From Kibdelosporangium sp. MJ126-NF4 (lineage in GTDB: Bacteria; Actinomycetota; Actinomycetes; Mycobacteriales; Pseudonocardiaceae): a stretch of 64,000 nt of DNA. Below the pieces are notes generated by a model. The model worked only from the letters and a program-made list of their open reading frames with translations, made no database searches and was not told where the DNA came from. The translations under genes were made by a program, and so were the position numbers. The stretch spans positions 124,001 to 188,000 of the forward strand of contig NZ_CDME01000012.1 of NCBI RefSeq assembly GCF_000826545.1, read 5' to 3'. Below are positions 51,903 to 62,161 of the stretch, piece by piece (the stretch's first letter is position 1; the number at the start of each line of letters is the position of its first letter).

Positions 51903-52723
51903 ACGCGCTGTGCCGTGCCGCCGAAGACCTGGTCACGCTCGCCCTGCCCGAGGCGCGAGGTCAGGTCTTCGGCCGCGTCGACGATCCGGCCGTACGATCC
52001 CGCCAGCAGGCACACCGGCCAGTCCGAGCCGAACATGACCCGCTCAGGGGAGAACGCCGCCAGCACGACATCGGCGTACGGCCGCAGGTCGTCGACTGTC
52101 CACTGTGTCCAGTCCGCCTCGGTGACCAGGCCGGAGAGCTTGCACGTGACGTTCGCGAAGCCCGCGAGCTCACGGATCGACGACGCCCACGGCTCCACCT
52201 CGCCGCTCGCGACCGGCGGCTTCGCGCAGTGGTCCAGCACGAACGGGAAGTCCTGGAACGCGGCCACGGTCTCGATCGCCGCCGCCACCTGGTGCGGCAA
52301 CACCAACAACTCGTACAGCAGGCCGGCGTCGAACACAGCCTTCAAGCCACGCTGCACGTCGTCGCGGCACAACCACCGTGGATCCGCCTCGCCCTGCACC
52401 TGATGGCGGATCCCGCGCAACCACTCGCCACCAGGACCGGACCGCAGCATCGCCAGATCGTCCGCGACCGTCGGCGACGTCAGATCCACCCAGCCGACCA
52501 CCGCACCGATGCGTGCGGTGGCCGAGGCGATCGCCAGCAACTCGGGCGTCTCCTCGGCGACGGTGACCGTCTGCACGAGCACGGTCCGGTCGAAGGCCGC
52601 CGCCGCCTCGATGAGATCCGCCGTACCGAAGTCACGCCGGATCGCGGACATCGTCACCGGGTCGATCCAGTCCTGGTCGCGGACGGCCAGGTCCCAGAGG
52701 TGGTGGTGCGCGTCAACTCTCAT
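51890..52723 (-). CDS. amidohydrolase, probable L-fucono-lactonase (COG3618)
   Basis: A 277-residue metal-dependent hydrolase of the amidohydrolase superfamily. The N-terminal MRVDAHHHLWD motif (HxH-like), the LDHCAKPP histidine and the FGSDWPVC aspartate are the COG3618 signature found in L-fuconolactonase. It would open the sugar lactone made by the dehydrogenase next door. The ATG at 52723 overlaps the aldo/keto reductase stop by 11 bases. It is the last gene of the catabolic operon. Confidence 0.88.
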   Translation of the reverse strand: MRVDAHHHLWDLAVRDQDWIDPVTMSAIRRDFGTADLIEAAAAFDRTVLVQTVTVAEETPELLAIASATARIGAVVGWVDLTSPTVADDLAMLRSGPGGEWLRGIRHQVQGEADPRWLCRDDVQRGLKAVFDAGLLYELLVLPHQVAAAIETVAAFQDFPFVLDHCAKPPVASGEVEPWASSIRELAGFANVTCKLSGLVTEADWTQWTVDDLRPYADVVLAAFSPERVMFGSDWPVCLLAGSYGRIVDAAEDLTSRLGQGERDQVFGGTAQRVYRL

Positions 52724-53660
52724 CCAGCAGGCCTTCCGCACGCAGGTCGTCCCAGAGTTCGTCCGGCACCGGCCGCGCGAACAGGTCCGCGTTGCGCGCC
52801 GCCTGCACGGCCGACTTCACCCCGAGCACGACCGAGGCCACGCTCGGATGACGCAGCACGAACTGTACGGCCGCCTGCGGCAGCGTGGCACCGTGCCGTT
52901 CACACACGGCCGCGATCCGTTGCGCACGCACAACCAGTTCCCGTGGCGCCTGCGCGTAGTTGTACTTGGCGTTGTCGGCCACAGCCGTGCGGGCGAGCAG
53001 GCCTGAGTTGAAGACACCGGCCGCCAGTACCGAAACCCCGCGCTCCTGGCACAGCGGCAGGAACTCGCTCGCCGCGCTCTGTTCGAGCAGGGTGTACCGG
53101 CCCGCCAGCATCACCACGTCGATGGAGGTCTCGCGGATGAACCGCGCGGGCATCTGCCACTGGTTCATCCCCGCCCCGACCGCGCCGACCACACCCTGCG
53201 CCCGCAGGTCCACCAATGCCGGGATGCCTTCCCGCAACGCCTGTTCGCCATGGTCGTCCGGGTCGTGCAACAACAGCACATCGACCCGGTCGAGGCCAAG
53301 CCGTTCCAAAGAGGACTCCAGTGACCTGCGGACACCGTCCGCGCTGAAGTCCCACACTCGACGGTGCGTGCGCGGCACGGCGAAACCGTCGGCCAGGTCC
53401 AGTCCCGTGCCGTCGAACGGCTCGAGCAGCCGACCGACCTTTGTGGACACCACGTACTCGTCGCGCGGCAGCCCGGCGAGGAACTTGCCCAGCCGCCGCT
53501 CGGACAGGCCAAGACCGTAGTGCGGCGCGGTGTCGAAGTACCGAACTCCCGCGTCCCACGCCGCCTGCAGCGCCGCTTCGGCGTCGGCGTCGGTCACCTC
53601 GGTGTACAGGTTGCCGATCCCGCCCCCGCCGAACCCGAACCTGGAGACCTCGACCTTCAT
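52713..53660 (-). CDS. aldo/keto reductase, probable L-fucose/D-threo-aldose 1-dehydrogenase
   Basis: A 315-residue aldo/keto reductase of the aldose 1-dehydrogenase branch. Catalytic residues are Asp and Tyr in YFDTAPHYGLGLSERRLG, Lys in VVSTKVGR and His in VLLLHDPDD. GVGGGG-like FGFGGGGIGNLY at the N-terminus is typical. In the L-fucose pathway this enzyme oxidises the sugar to the 1,5-lactone. ATG at 53660 overlaps the mutarotase stop by one base. The family, the mutarotase and the lactonase together make the substrate assignment likely but not certain. Confidence 0.88.
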   Translation of the reverse strand: MKVEVSRFGFGGGGIGNLYTEVTDADAEAALQAAWDAGVRYFDTAPHYGLGLSERRLGKFLAGLPRDEYVVSTKVGRLLEPFDGTGLDLADGFAVPRTHRRVWDFSADGVRRSLESSLERLGLDRVDVLLLHDPDDHGEQALREGIPALVDLRAQGVVGAVGAGMNQWQMPARFIRETSIDVVMLAGRYTLLEQSAASEFLPLCQERGVSVLAAGVFNSGLLARTAVADNAKYNYAQAPRELVVRAQRIAAVCERHGATLPQAAVQFVLRHPSVASVVLGVKSAVQAARNADLFARPVPDELWDDLRAEGLLDES

Positions 53661-53971
53661 CACGGCAGCTCCCACACCTTTCTGACATCCGGTTGCGCGC
53701 CGGAGTAGTCGTCCTCGACCTCCAGCAGTTCGGCCATCCGCGCCTGCCACGGGATGTTGGCCGGATGATCCCGCAGCTGGTCGCGCATCCCGGCGTAGTC
53801 GTCGACCTCGACCAGGTGGAACAGGTCACGGCCACTGCGCCAGATCCGCCACGAGCGCACCCCGGCGTCCCGCAGTGCGGCGGCCAGCTCCTCGGGCACG
53901 ACAGCGTGTATGCGGTCGTAGTCGGCTTCCTTGCCCGGCTTGAGCCGGGTGTGCAACGCGACCGTCTCCAT
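53660..53971 (-). CDS. L-rhamnose/L-fucose mutarotase family protein
   Basis: A 103-residue member of the COG3254 mutarotase family, which interconverts alpha and beta anomers of deoxysugars. The family features are LHTRLKPGKEADYDRIHAVVP, the LVEVDDYAGM strand and NIPWQARMAELLEV near the end. The catalytic His is in HTRLKPG or HAVVP. The ATG at 53971 is preferred. It links the importer genes to the dehydrogenase gene in one transcript (6 bases after the permease). Confidence 0.9.
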   Translation of the reverse strand: METVALHTRLKPGKEADYDRIHAVVPEELAAALRDAGVRSWRIWRSGRDLFHLVEVDDYAGMRDQLRDHPANIPWQARMAELLEVEDDYSGAQPDVRKVWELP

Positions 53972-53976
53972 GCGGT

Positions 53977-55002
53977 TCACTCCTGAGCTTTGCCTGTCGT
54001 CAGTCGGGACAGCACAAGTGCGAGCAGAATGATGACACCCTTGATCGCGTTGAACCAGTGGCCGTCCACGGCAGTCAGCCGCAGGATGTTCAGGATGAGG
54101 CCGAGCACGAGGACACCGCACAGCGCGCCGAACAGCGTGCCCTTGCCGCCGTTGAGGCTGATTCCGCCGATCACGGCGGCGGCGAAGACGTCGAAGATCA
54201 TGCCGTCGCCGAGGTTGGCGCCGATCGCGCCGAGCCTGCCGGTCTCCAGCATGCCCGCGAGCGCGGCCAGCACGCCGCCGATGATCAGGACCGTCCAGAT
54301 GACCTTGTTGGTGCGGATACCCGCTGCTTTGGCGGCATCGACGTTGCCGCCGACCGCGTACAGCGACCGCCCCTGGCGGAAGTAGGACAACGCGACGATC
54401 CCGATCGCGAACAGCACCAGCGAGATCCACACCGACAACGGCAGCCCGAGCCACGTCTCGAACCCCAGGTACATGAACGACTGCGGGATCTGGAACAGGC
54501 TGTTGCCGCCGGAGACGCCTTCGTGCAGGCCGCGGACGGTGATCAGCATGCCCAGCGTCACGATGAACGCCGACAGCTGGAACTTCAGGATCAGCAACCC
54601 GTTGAACGCGCCGATCAGCGCCCCGGTGAGCAGGCACAGCGGGACCGCCAGCCAGGCCGCCCACTCCGTGCCGATGCCGTGCGCGGACGCCGGTACCACC
54701 AGCGCGATCGCCAGCACCGGAGCGAACCCGATGGTCGACTCCAGTGACAGGTCGAACTTGCCGGTGATCAGGATCATCGCCTCGGCCAGCACCAACAGGC
54801 TCAGCGCGCTCTGCTGCTGCAGCACGCCAAGCAGGTTGCCCGTGGTGAGGAAGGTCGGGTCCAGCAACGCGCCGACCACAAGCAATATGACGATCGCCGG
54901 GACCAGTGCCAGGTCACGGAACCGCGCGAACCGGAGCGGCGGGCGGCGGCCGGAGGCGCGGGCCGTCGACGCGCCTGTTTCCGGCGAGAGTGTGTCGGTC
55001 AT
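53977..55002 (-). CDS. sugar ABC transporter permease (RbsC-like)
   Basis: A 341-residue membrane permease of the CUT2/RbsC family with about eight to ten transmembrane helices. Signature segments are AEAMILITGKFDLSLEST and the loop FAAAVIGGISLNGGKGTLFGALCG, the conserved cytoplasmic coupling motif (the canonical GG.SL.GG.G..). A short acidic-free N-terminal tail precedes helix 1. It overlaps the ATPase stop by 4 bases. The complex should import a monosaccharide such as L-fucose. Confidence 0.94.
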   Translation of the reverse strand: MTDTLSPETGASTARASGRRPPLRFARFRDLALVPAIVILLVVGALLDPTFLTTGNLLGVLQQQSALSLLVLAEAMILITGKFDLSLESTIGFAPVLAIALVVPASAHGIGTEWAAWLAVPLCLLTGALIGAFNGLLILKFQLSAFIVTLGMLITVRGLHEGVSGGNSLFQIPQSFMYLGFETWLGLPLSVWISLVLFAIGIVALSYFRQGRSLYAVGGNVDAAKAAGIRTNKVIWTVLIIGGVLAALAGMLETGRLGAIGANLGDGMIFDVFAAAVIGGISLNGGKGTLFGALCGVLVLGLILNILRLTAVDGHWFNAIKGVIILLALVLSRLTTGKAQE

Positions 55003-56519
55003 TTCTCAGTCACCCCTTCGATCGCCGCGACCAGGTCCTGCTCGGTCCAGTCCCGTCCGAACTCGTGCGCCACCTTGCCGTGGAACATCACCAGCACGCG
55101 GTCGCACACGCGCAGATCGTCCAGCTCGTCGGACACCACGATCGAGGCCGTGCCCGCGCGTGCGACCCGGTCGACCACGCCCAGCAGCGACTCCTTGGAC
55201 TTCACGTCCACGCCCGCGGTCGGGTTGATCAGCACCAACACCCCCGGGTCACTGGCCAGCGCCCGTGCCATCACGACCTTCTGCTGGTTGCCGCCGGAGA
55301 GGTCCGACACCGGCTGGTCCGCGCCCGAGGTGACGATGTCGTAGGACTCGATCGCCTTGCTGCCGACACCGGCGAGTTGCCTCGGCGGGACGAGCCCGGC
55401 GGGGCCGAGTTTGTTCATCACGGTCATCGCCGCGTTCTCCGCGATGCTGAGCCCCAGTACGAGCCCCTGGTGGTGGCGGTCTCTCGGCACACAGCCGATT
55501 CCGTGCTTCAGGGCGTCGAGCACCGAACCCGGTTTGACCTTCCGCCCGTCCACTTCGATCACGCCGGACGTCGCCTTGCGCAGGCCGTACACCGTCTCGG
55601 CGAGCTGGTGCTTGCCGCTGGACGCACTGCCCGCGAGGCCGATCACCTCGCCCTTGCGGATGCGCAGGCTGACATCGTCGAACGAGTCCCCGGTCAGGTT
55701 CTCGACGGTCAGCGCCACAGCGGAGTCCTGCCCGATGTCCGGCCGGTCGCCCGCGCCGGGCACGGACAGGCCACCGGGCTCACCGGTCATCGCGTCCACC
55801 AGTTCCGCGCGGCCCAGGTGCGCGACCGGCGCGGTGAGGATGTGCCTGGCGTCGCGGAACACCGTGACTGTCTGGCACACCTCGTAGATCTCCTCCAGGT
55901 GGTGCGAGATGAACATGAACGTGATGCCGTTGTCCTGCAACGCCCGCAGCCGCTCGAACAAGCGCTCGATCGCGGGGCCGTCCAGCTGGGCGGTCGGCTC
56001 GTCCAGGATGATGAACTTCGCGCCGACCGAGAGCGCGCGGGCGATCTCGACCAGCTGGCGCTGCTCGACCGTGAGGTCCGACGCGGGCGTGGTGACGTCG
56101 ACGTCCACACCGAACGGTTCGAGCAGCTCGCCCGCCTGCCTGCGTAGCTTCGACCAGCCGATCAGCCGCTTGCCCTGGCGGTTGATGAACAGGTTCTCCG
56201 CCACCGACAAGTCGGGCATGATGGTGGACCGCTGGTACACGCAGGCCACGTTGCGCCGCCAGCCCTCGCGGTCGCTCAGCGCGGGCGCCGGTTTGCCGAA
56301 GAACGTGACCTCACCGCTGTCTGCCGGTTGCAGCCCGGTGAGAATTGAGACCAGTGTGGACTTTCCGGCGCCGTTGCGGCCGACGAGCGCGTGCGACTCG
56401 CCGTCCTTGATCTCGATGCCGACGTCGTTGAGCGCCACCGTCCTGCCGTAGCGCTTGGTGACGTTGCGCGCCACGGCGGCGAGCGCTCCGCTCGCCGCCG
56501 GTTGGTTGACAGCACTCAT
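54999..56519 (-). CDS. sugar ABC transporter ATP-binding protein, double-domain (RbsA-like)
   Basis: A 506-residue CUT2 ATPase with two nucleotide-binding domains. Domain 1 has Walker A GRNGAGKSTL, signature LTVEQRQLVEIARAL and Walker B FIILDEPTAQLD. Domain 2 (from about 255) has a degenerate Walker A GSASSGKHQL, signature LSGGNQQKVVMARAL and VLVLINPTAGVD, in which the Walker B Glu is replaced, as is normal for second domains of this family. The ATG at 56519 overlaps the binding-protein stop (TGATG). Confidence 0.94.
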   Translation of the reverse strand: MSAVNQPAASGALAAVARNVTKRYGRTVALNDVGIEIKDGESHALVGRNGAGKSTLVSILTGLQPADSGEVTFFGKPAPALSDREGWRRNVACVYQRSTIMPDLSVAENLFINRQGKRLIGWSKLRRQAGELLEPFGVDVDVTTPASDLTVEQRQLVEIARALSVGAKFIILDEPTAQLDGPAIERLFERLRALQDNGITFMFISHHLEEIYEVCQTVTVFRDARHILTAPVAHLGRAELVDAMTGEPGGLSVPGAGDRPDIGQDSAVALTVENLTGDSFDDVSLRIRKGEVIGLAGSASSGKHQLAETVYGLRKATSGVIEVDGRKVKPGSVLDALKHGIGCVPRDRHHQGLVLGLSIAENAAMTVMNKLGPAGLVPPRQLAGVGSKAIESYDIVTSGADQPVSDLSGGNQQKVVMARALASDPGVLVLINPTAGVDVKSKESLLGVVDRVARAGTASIVVSDELDDLRVCDRVLVMFHGKVAHEFGRDWTEQDLVAAIEGVTEK

Positions 56520-57565
56520 CATTTGCCGATCTGGTTGCCCCACAACGCCTTGTCATCGACGTTGTCTTTGGTCACGAGCGGGGCGGGCAGCTGGTCCTCA
56601 AGGTTGCCGTTGCCCACGTCCACAATGGTCGAGTCATGGTCGGTCGGGCCGGGCTTGAACGTCTTGCCCTCCAGCGCGGCCTTGGCGTAGAACAGCGCCC
56701 ACTTGGCGTACAGGTCCGCGGGCTGCGACACGGTCGCGTCGATCTCGCCCTTGCGGATCGCGTCGAACTCCTGCGGTATGCCGTCGTTGGACACGATGGC
56801 GATGTGTCCCGGGTCCCCCACGGGCAGCAGGTGGTTGGTGGAGCGCAGCACCTGCAGCGTCGGCGCCAGGAACACGCCACCGGCCTGCATGTAGATGCCC
56901 TTGATGTCCGGGTGCTGGTTCAGCCGGGTCTGCAGCGCGGACGCGGCCTTCGAGCCCTCCCAGTCGGTCGGCTCCTCGAACACCGTGATGTCCGGGTACT
57001 TGTCCTTCATGCACTTGGCGAACGCCTCGGACCGGTCCCGTCCGTTCACGCTGGACAGCGCGCCCTGGAACTCGACGACCTTGCCCTTGCCGCCCAGCTT
57101 GTCCCCGAGGTACTTGCACGCCTTCTCGCCGTACGCCTTGTTGTCCGCGCGCACGACCATGTACACCTTGCCGCTGTCCGGCCGGGTGTCCACTGTGACC
57201 ACAGGGATCTTCTGCTGCTCAAGGCGTTGCAGCGTGGTCGCGATCGCGCCGGTGTCCTGCGGGGCCATCACGATCGCCTTGGCGCCCTGCCCCTGCAGCG
57301 TCTGCACGTTGGCGACCAGGTTCTCGACCTTGTTCTGCGAGTTGGTCGACGGCATCAGGTTGACGGCGAGATCCTTGCCGAACTGCGGCACGTACTTGAT
57401 GTACGAGTTCCAGAAGTCCGAGTCGGCACGCGGGAAGTCCACGCCCACCTTGGCGTTGCCATCGGCAGTGCCGCCGGACGAACCTGTGGGCTGCTGGCCG
57501 CACGCCGCGGCCAGCACGATCGCAGCCAACGCTGCGGTGGTCTTGATCGATCTGCGGACGGGCAC
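56519..57565 (-). CDS. sugar ABC transporter substrate-binding lipoprotein
   Basis: A 348-residue periplasmic-binding-type I (RbsB-like) lipoprotein. A basic N-terminus (VPVRRSIKT) and hydrophobic core lead to the lipobox ILAAAC-like LAAAC at Cys22. The mature part shows VGVDFPRADSDFWNSYIKYV, IVMAPQDTGAIATTLQRLE, and IVSNDGIPQEFDAIRKGEI in outline. Of two adjacent GTG codons, 57565 is best spaced from AAGGAGG. It is the first gene of the importer operon and defines substrate specificity, which cannot be read from sequence alone. Confidence 0.92.
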   Translation of the reverse strand: MPVRRSIKTTAALAAIVLAAACGQQPTGSSGGTADGNAKVGVDFPRADSDFWNSYIKYVPQFGKDLAVNLMPSTNSQNKVENLVANVQTLQGQGAKAIVMAPQDTGAIATTLQRLEQQKIPVVTVDTRPDSGKVYMVVRADNKAYGEKACKYLGDKLGGKGKVVEFQGALSSVNGRDRSEAFAKCMKDKYPDITVFEEPTDWEGSKAASALQTRLNQHPDIKGIYMQAGGVFLAPTLQVLRSTNHLLPVGDPGHIAIVSNDGIPQEFDAIRKGEIDATVSQPADLYAKWALFYAKAALEGKTFKPGPTDHDSTIVDVGNGNLEDQLPAPLVTKDNVDDKALWGNQIGK

Positions 57566-57601
57566 CACAGGTCCTCCTTGACGGCGGTGACAACAATGAC
57601 C

Positions 57602-57647
57602 CTCGTGAGTGTTTAGGCCGGTTAGAACTCGCCTAAACACTCACGAG
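57602..57647. terminator. palindromic terminator, dispersed repeat copy 2
   Basis: Arms CTCGTGAGTGTTTAGGC and GCCTAAACACTCACGAG pair perfectly over 17 bp, with CTTTT following on the + side. The 3' arm and loop closely match the copy at 10153-10196. It separates the SDR gene from the importer operon, so the catabolic cluster is likely two transcripts. Confidence 0.85.
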
Positions 57648-57650
57648 CTT

Positions 57651-58402
57651 TTACTGGGCTGGTGGCCGTAGCCGCAGGCCGTGCATGCCGCCGTCCACGG
57701 CAAGCACCGTTCCCACTGTGGCGCCCGACAACGGGCTGGCCAGGTAGGCGATCGCGTTGGCCACCTCGTCGGCCGACACGAGTCGGCCCGTCGGTTGGCG
57801 TGCGTTCAGGGCGGCCCGCTCGGCTGCCGGATCCGCTGCCTGGTCGAGCAGCCTGCCGACCCATGGCGTGTCCGCTGTGCCGGGGGCGACGCAGTTGACC
57901 CGGACGCCCTCGCGGACGTGGTCGGCGGCCATCGCCAGGGTCAGCGCGTACACCGCGCCCTTGCTGGCCGAGTACAGGGCTCGCTGCGGCAGTCCGGCCC
58001 ATGCGGCGATCGAGCACGTGTTGACGATCGCGGCGGCGGGCGATTTCCGCAAGTACGGCAGGGCGTGCCGGGCGACCCTGGCCATCCCGACCACGTTCAC
58101 GTCCAGCACTCGCAGCCACTCGTCGTCGGCGTTCGCCGCGACATCCCCGATCGCGCCGACCCCGGCGTTGTTGACCACCACGTCCAGCCTGCCGAACCGC
58201 TCGGCCACGGCGTCCACTGCGGATTTCACCTGCGCGTCGTCGGTGACGTCGACCTCGAAGCCCGCGATGCCGTCAGGCAGGCCGTCCGGCTTCAGGTCGA
58301 GCGCGGCCACCTGCGCTCCCCTGCTGGTGAGCAGGTTCGCCGTGGCCAGACCGATGCCCGACGCGCCACCGGTGACCACGGCAACAAGCCCGGCGAAGTC
58401 AC

Positions 58403-58406
<4 letters not shown>
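57651..58406 (-). CDS. SDR dehydrogenase, probable 2-keto-3-deoxy-L-fuconate dehydrogenase
   Basis: A 251-residue classical short-chain dehydrogenase. The cofactor motif is [13 protein letters not shown], with Asp after beta-2 (ALDLKP) favouring NAD. NNAGVG, the catalytic Ser in [10 protein letters not shown] and YSASK (Tyr, Lys) are intact. The GTG at 58406 overlaps the dehydratase stop (GTGA). In the non-phosphorylative fucose route this family oxidises 2-keto-3-deoxy-L-fuconate to the 2,4-diketo acid, and the FAH-family neighbour supplies the next step. Confidence 0.88.
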
Positions 58407-59704
<1,298 letters not shown>

Positions 59705-59705
59705 G

Positions 59706-60575
59706 TCAGGCCTGCCCCACTGTCTGCCGTTGCCTGCCGAGACCTTCGATCTCGAGTTCGACCACGTCCCCGGCACGCAGGTACGGCTTGGGCTCCGGCT
59801 GGCCGAGCGCGACGCCCTGCGGCGTGCCGGTGTTGATCACGTCCCCCGGCCGCAGAACCATGTACTGGCTGAGGGAGTACACGATCTCGGCCACCGGGAA
59901 GATCATGTCCTTGGTGCCGGAGTCCTGTTTGAGCTCGCCGTTGACCCACAGCCGCAACGCCAGGTCCTGCGGGTCGGACACCTCGCTCGCGGGCCGCAGC
60001 CACGGGCCGAGCGGGTTGAACGTCTCACACGACTTGCCCTTGTCCCACTGGCCACCGGGCCGTTCCAGCTGGAACTCGCGCTCGGAGACGTCGTTGGAGA
60101 TCGTGTACCCGGCGATGTGCCCGAGCGCCTGCTCCGGCGAGTCGAGGTACCGCGCGGTCCGGCCGATCACCACCGCGAGCTCGACCTCCCAGTCGGTCTT
60201 CGTGGACTTCCTTGGCACGAGGACCTGGTCGTACGGGCCGACCACGCAGTCAGGTGCCTTCATGAAGACGACCGGTTCGCCGGGAATCGCCGCGCCGGAC
60301 TCGGCGGCGTGCGCGCGGTAGTTCAGCCCGATGCACACGACCTTGCCCGGTTGCACGATGGGCGAGCCGACGCGCAGACCGGTACCGTCGGCCTGGTCGT
60401 CGACGCCCGGCAGCGAGCCCGTCGAGATGGCGTCGGCTACGCGCTCGATCCCGTCCCCGGCAAGGAAAGCGCCATCGATGTCGCCGGTAAGCCCACTGAT
60501 GTCGTACACCGTTCCATCGTCGGCGCGGACCGCGGGCCTCTCCTCACCGATCCCGCCGAGGCGCATCAGGTGCAT
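59706..60575 (-). CDS. fumarylacetoacetate hydrolase family protein, probable 2,4-diketo-3-deoxy-L-fuconate hydrolase
   Basis: A 289-residue FAH-family C-C hydrolase. The domain (about 75-285) has [27 protein letters not shown] and the metal-site [12 protein letters not shown], followed by [12 protein letters not shown] and [16 protein letters not shown], all canonical. In the non-phosphorylative fucose pathway this family cleaves 2,4-diketo-3-deoxy-L-fuconate to pyruvate and L-lactate. The ATG at 60575 follows GGAAGGGAA. It begins the catabolic transcript and is preceded by an operator-like palindrome. Confidence 0.9.
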   Translation of the reverse strand: MHLMRLGGIGEERPAVRADDGTVYDISGLTGDIDGAFLAGDGIERVADAISTGSLPGVDDQADGTGLRVGSPIVQPGKVVCIGLNYRAHAAESGAAIPGEPVVFMKAPDCVVGPYDQVLVPRKSTKTDWEVELAVVIGRTARYLDSPEQALGHIAGYTISNDVSEREFQLERPGGQWDKGKSCETFNPLGPWLRPASEVSDPQDLALRLWVNGELKQDSGTKDMIFPVAEIVYSLSQYMVLRPGDVINTGTPQGVALGQPEPKPYLRAGDVVELEIEGLGRQRQTVGQA

Positions 60576-60603
60576 GTCGGTTTCCCTTCCTCCCCGTCGC
60601 CAA

Positions 60604-60682
60604 GACATCCGATGTATATCGCCTTCAGCCGGTCAAGTCCAGTCCCGTGACCGCATCGCCCCCAAGATAAGTCCGATGATTA
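60604..60682. promoter_or_regulatory. GntR/FadR-like operator pair
   Basis: GACATCCGATGTATA at 60604-60618 contains the palindrome ACATC-CG-ATGT-like ACATCCGATGT, a form used by FadR-subfamily GntR repressors of sugar-acid operons. A second, weaker copy AAGTCCGATGATTA lies at 60669-60682. Both sit between the divergent FAH-family and serine-hydrolase genes. No GntR gene occurs in this window. Confidence 0.5.
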
Positions 60683-60695
60683 GGAGTGACGCCTG

Positions 60696-61922
60696 ATGTC
60701 GATCCAGGGCACCCACGACCCGGTGTTCGTCGAGGTGCTGGCCGAGTTCGAACGGAACTTCGCCGAGCGCGGCGAGGTCGGCGCGGCGGTCACCGTCACC
60801 GTCGACGGCCGCACGGTCGTCGACCTGTGGGGCGGCGTGGCCGATCCGTCGACCGGCGCGGAGTGGACCGAGCAGACCCTGGTCGACGTGTGGTCGTGCA
60901 CCAAGGGCGCGACCGCGCTCTGCGCGCACATCCTGGCCGACCGGGGCGAACTGGACCTGATGGCCCCGGTCGCGAAGTACTGGCCGGAGTTCGCCCGCAA
61001 CGGCAAGGAAGGCATCCTCGTCCAGCACCTGCTCGACCACCAGGCCGGGCTGCCCGGCGTCCGCGAACAGCTGCCGGACGGCGCGTTCTACGACTGGGAG
61101 CTGATGACGGACACGCTCGCGGCCGCCGAACCGCTGTGGACACCGGGCACCACCCACGGCTACCACGGCCTGACCTTCGGATTCCTCGTCGGCGAGGTGG
61201 TCAGGCGGGTGTCCGGCCTCGGTCTCGCCGAGTTCTTCGACGTCGAGGTCGCCGGTCGGCTCGGCCTCGAGTTCTGGCTGAGCCTGCCGGAGGAACACGA
61301 GGCCAGGGTCGCGCCGACGATCCCGCCGGACCTGACCGCGCCGGGTGCGCTGGTGCCGAGCCTCACCATGGTCGCGATGAACGACCCGACGTCCGTGCCC
61401 GGCCTGATGGTGCTCAACACCGGTGGATACATGCTGCCCGGCCAGTTCAACTCGCGCACCGCGCACGCGTCGACCATCGGCGCTGTCGGCGCGATCACGA
61501 ACGCGCGGGGCCTGGCCGGGATGTACCGGCCGCTGGCGCTGGACGGCACGTACGGCGACGTGCGGCTGGTGCGGCCGAACCAGGTCGCCGTCATGGGACG
61601 GGTGTCGTCAGCCTGTTCGATGGACGCGGCCGTGCTCGTACCGACCAGGTTCGCCAGCGGGTTCTTCAAGTCGGTCGACAACCGGCACCTCGCGCCCAAC
61701 GACCAGGAAGGCGTGCTGCTGTCGGAGGACGCGTTCGGCCACAGCGGGATGGGCGGTGCGCTCGGTTTCGCCGACCCGCGGGCCAGGGTGTCGTTCGGGT
61801 ACGCGATGAACCGCCAGGGCACCGGGATCGGGGTGAACGAGCGCGGCCAGTCACTGGTGGACGCGGTGTACCGCGCGCTGGGCTATCACCGGATCACCGA
61901 TGGCGGCGCCTGGTTCCGCTGA
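60696..61922 (+). CDS. beta-lactamase-fold serine hydrolase (EstB/class C type)
   Basis: A 408-residue serine hydrolase of the beta-lactamase/DD-peptidase fold, esterase EstB-like. The SxxK motif is SCTKG (about residue 68), the tyrosine motif is GYHG (about 154) and a C-terminal HSGMGG-type segment (GHSGMGGALGFADP) replaces KTG. There is no signal peptide, so it is probably a cytosolic esterase rather than a penicillin-binding protein. ATG at 60696 follows TTAGGAG. It is divergent from the sugar cluster and may share its operator; its role in that pathway is not clear. Confidence 0.88.
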   Translation: MSIQGTHDPVFVEVLAEFERNFAERGEVGAAVTVTVDGRTVVDLWGGVADPSTGAEWTEQTLVDVWSCTKGATALCAHILADRGELDLMAPVAKYWPEFARNGKEGILVQHLLDHQAGLPGVREQLPDGAFYDWELMTDTLAAAEPLWTPGTTHGYHGLTFGFLVGEVVRRVSGLGLAEFFDVEVAGRLGLEFWLSLPEEHEARVAPTIPPDLTAPGALVPSLTMVAMNDPTSVPGLMVLNTGGYMLPGQFNSRTAHASTIGAVGAITNARGLAGMYRPLALDGTYGDVRLVRPNQVAVMGRVSSACSMDAAVLVPTRFASGFFKSVDNRHLAPNDQEGVLLSEDAFGHSGMGGALGFADPRARVSFGYAMNRQGTGIGVNERGQSLVDAVYRALGYHRITDGGAWFR

Positions 61923-62055
61923 AAGGGCCGGACAGGCCCCAGTCAGAGCCCGACCGCTCACGAGGCCATCCCCCTGGCGACGGTCAGTCGCTGGGGGCGC
62001 TGGCGCCGTTCGTTCCAGCGGTGGCGCGGAAATACCCGGCGTGGTCGCTGGCCCA

Positions 62056-62137
62056 CTGCGCGAAGGTCCGCGCTGGCGTTCGACCTCGGCCTGCGCAGCC
62101 TGCTGGACGGAATCGAAGCGCGACTGACATCCGGGTA
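62056..62137 (+). pseudogene. TetR C-terminal remnant
   Basis: A frame ending at TAG 62135-62137 encodes SALAFDLGLRSLLDGIEARL plus TSG, which matches the usual C-terminal end (F.FGL..LLDGIEA) of many TetR/AcrR regulators. No start or DNA-binding part precedes it; the preceding 130 bases do not continue a sensible protein. It is likely a decayed gene fragment. Confidence 0.4.
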
Positions 62138-62161
62138 GGACTGTGTGACTGGTCGACGTAG

